Below, one piece after another: positions 5,298 through 5,642 of a stretch of 5,642 nt of DNA (position 1 is its first letter; every line of letters begins with the position of its first letter). Source of the stretch: Phycisphaerae bacterium (GTDB lineage: Bacteria; Planctomycetota; Phycisphaerae; UBA1845). The stretch lies in contig JAJDDS010000325.1 in the NCBI GenBank assembly GCA_029260195.1, forward strand, positions 1 to 5,642, read 5' to 3'. The position numbers and the translations under genes are program-made. The notes beneath the pieces were generated by a model. That model was not told where the DNA came from, ran no database searches, and worked only from the letters and a program-made list of their open reading frames with translations.

Positions 5298-5642
5298 CTA
5301 CTCCCGCCAGTGCAGCAGTTCGAGAAAGTCCGCGAGGACTTCGTGTTCGCGCTCGGTCCCGCTGACCGAGACGGCGTCATCGCCGGCGCCGGAGACAATC
5401 ACGCGCACCTCGGACGGCGCGAGCATGTCGAACAGGATTTCGGCGCGCTCTTCGCCCAACGCGTATTTGCGGTTGATCGATTCCCCTCGTCTCATGGATT
5501 CAAACACGTCGTCGCGCTCAATCCAATTCAGCAATTGCAGCCCCGCGGTCAGGGTGGCGTGTTCGCCTTCGTTTCCCTTGATGCCGATGTTTTTCCCCGC
5601 GCGAGAAACGACGACACGAACATCGGAGGGCGCCAGCAGGTC
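5298..5642 (-). CDS. C-terminal part of an unidentified protein with tandem duplicated domains (partial)
   Basis: The frame is open from the window's right edge to TAG at 5298-5300, giving 114 residues; the true start lies outside the window. An internal TTG at 5534 could pass for a start, but the same frame continues upstream with matching repeat sequence, so I reject it. Two related units are visible. Unit A starts DLLAPSDVRVVVSRAG (residues 1-16) and ends LQLLNWIE (35-42). Unit B starts DMLAPSEVRVIVSGAG (72-87) and ends LELLHWRE (107-114). The period is 71 residues, with about 22 identities in 42 aligned positions and one gap. Unit B reads as strand (KYAL), helix (59-75 overall), strand (VRVIVS), strand (AVSVSG), helix (EHEVLADFLELL). 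That order resembles the KH-like secretin N1-type fold, but no secretin channel domain follows. I infer a ligand- or protein-binding repeat protein; function is unknown. Confidence 0.75.
   Translation of the reverse strand, partial: DLLAPSDVRVVVSRAGKNIGIKGNEGEHATLTAGLQLLNWIERDDVFESMRRGESINRKYALGEERAEILFDMLAPSEVRVIVSGAGDDAVSVSGTEREHEVLADFLELLHWRE

Overview
This is a GC-rich bacterial window. All substantial genes lie on the minus strand, except the tail of one plus-strand gene at the left edge. One protein combines a lipoprotein-like signal, a long Asn/Asp/Thr-Gly spacer and thrombospondin type 3 (DxDGDG) calcium repeats. That style is common in Planctomycetota, particularly Phycisphaerae-like genomes, so I infer that phylum with moderate confidence. 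No mobile element, CRISPR array, rRNA or tRNA is visible.

Layout from left to right: the last 29 codons of a plus-strand gene with a hydrophobic C-terminus (1-90). It converges on a complete malic enzyme gene (118-1809, minus), which is the only gene here with a confident biochemical function. Upstream of that lies a class I SAM-dependent methyltransferase (1939-2982, minus). Next comes a large exported protein (3211-4854, minus) with the order signal peptide, N/D linker, two TSP3 repeats, metzincin-type zinc protease motif, HEAT-like repeats. A 443-base noncoding stretch follows (4855-5297). The window ends inside another minus-strand gene (5298-5642) whose visible part contains two copies of a domain of about 70 residues.

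The genes do not form an obvious pathway. Malic enzyme is central carbon metabolism, the methyltransferase substrate is unknown, and the protease is an envelope or surface protein. Spacings of 129, 228 and 443 bases argue against a tight operon, although shared direction leaves read-through possible.

The most interesting item is in the 443-base gap. On the minus strand, 5168 to 5087 folds by eye into a compact three-way junction with 26 Watson-Crick pairs, a C(UGCG)G tetraloop of the UNCG class, and a T6 run shortly after its 3' end. It lies between the repeat-domain gene and the protease gene. It could be a structured leader RNA, a small RNA or an elaborate terminator. The protease-HEAT architecture and the tandem-domain protein are the next most interesting.
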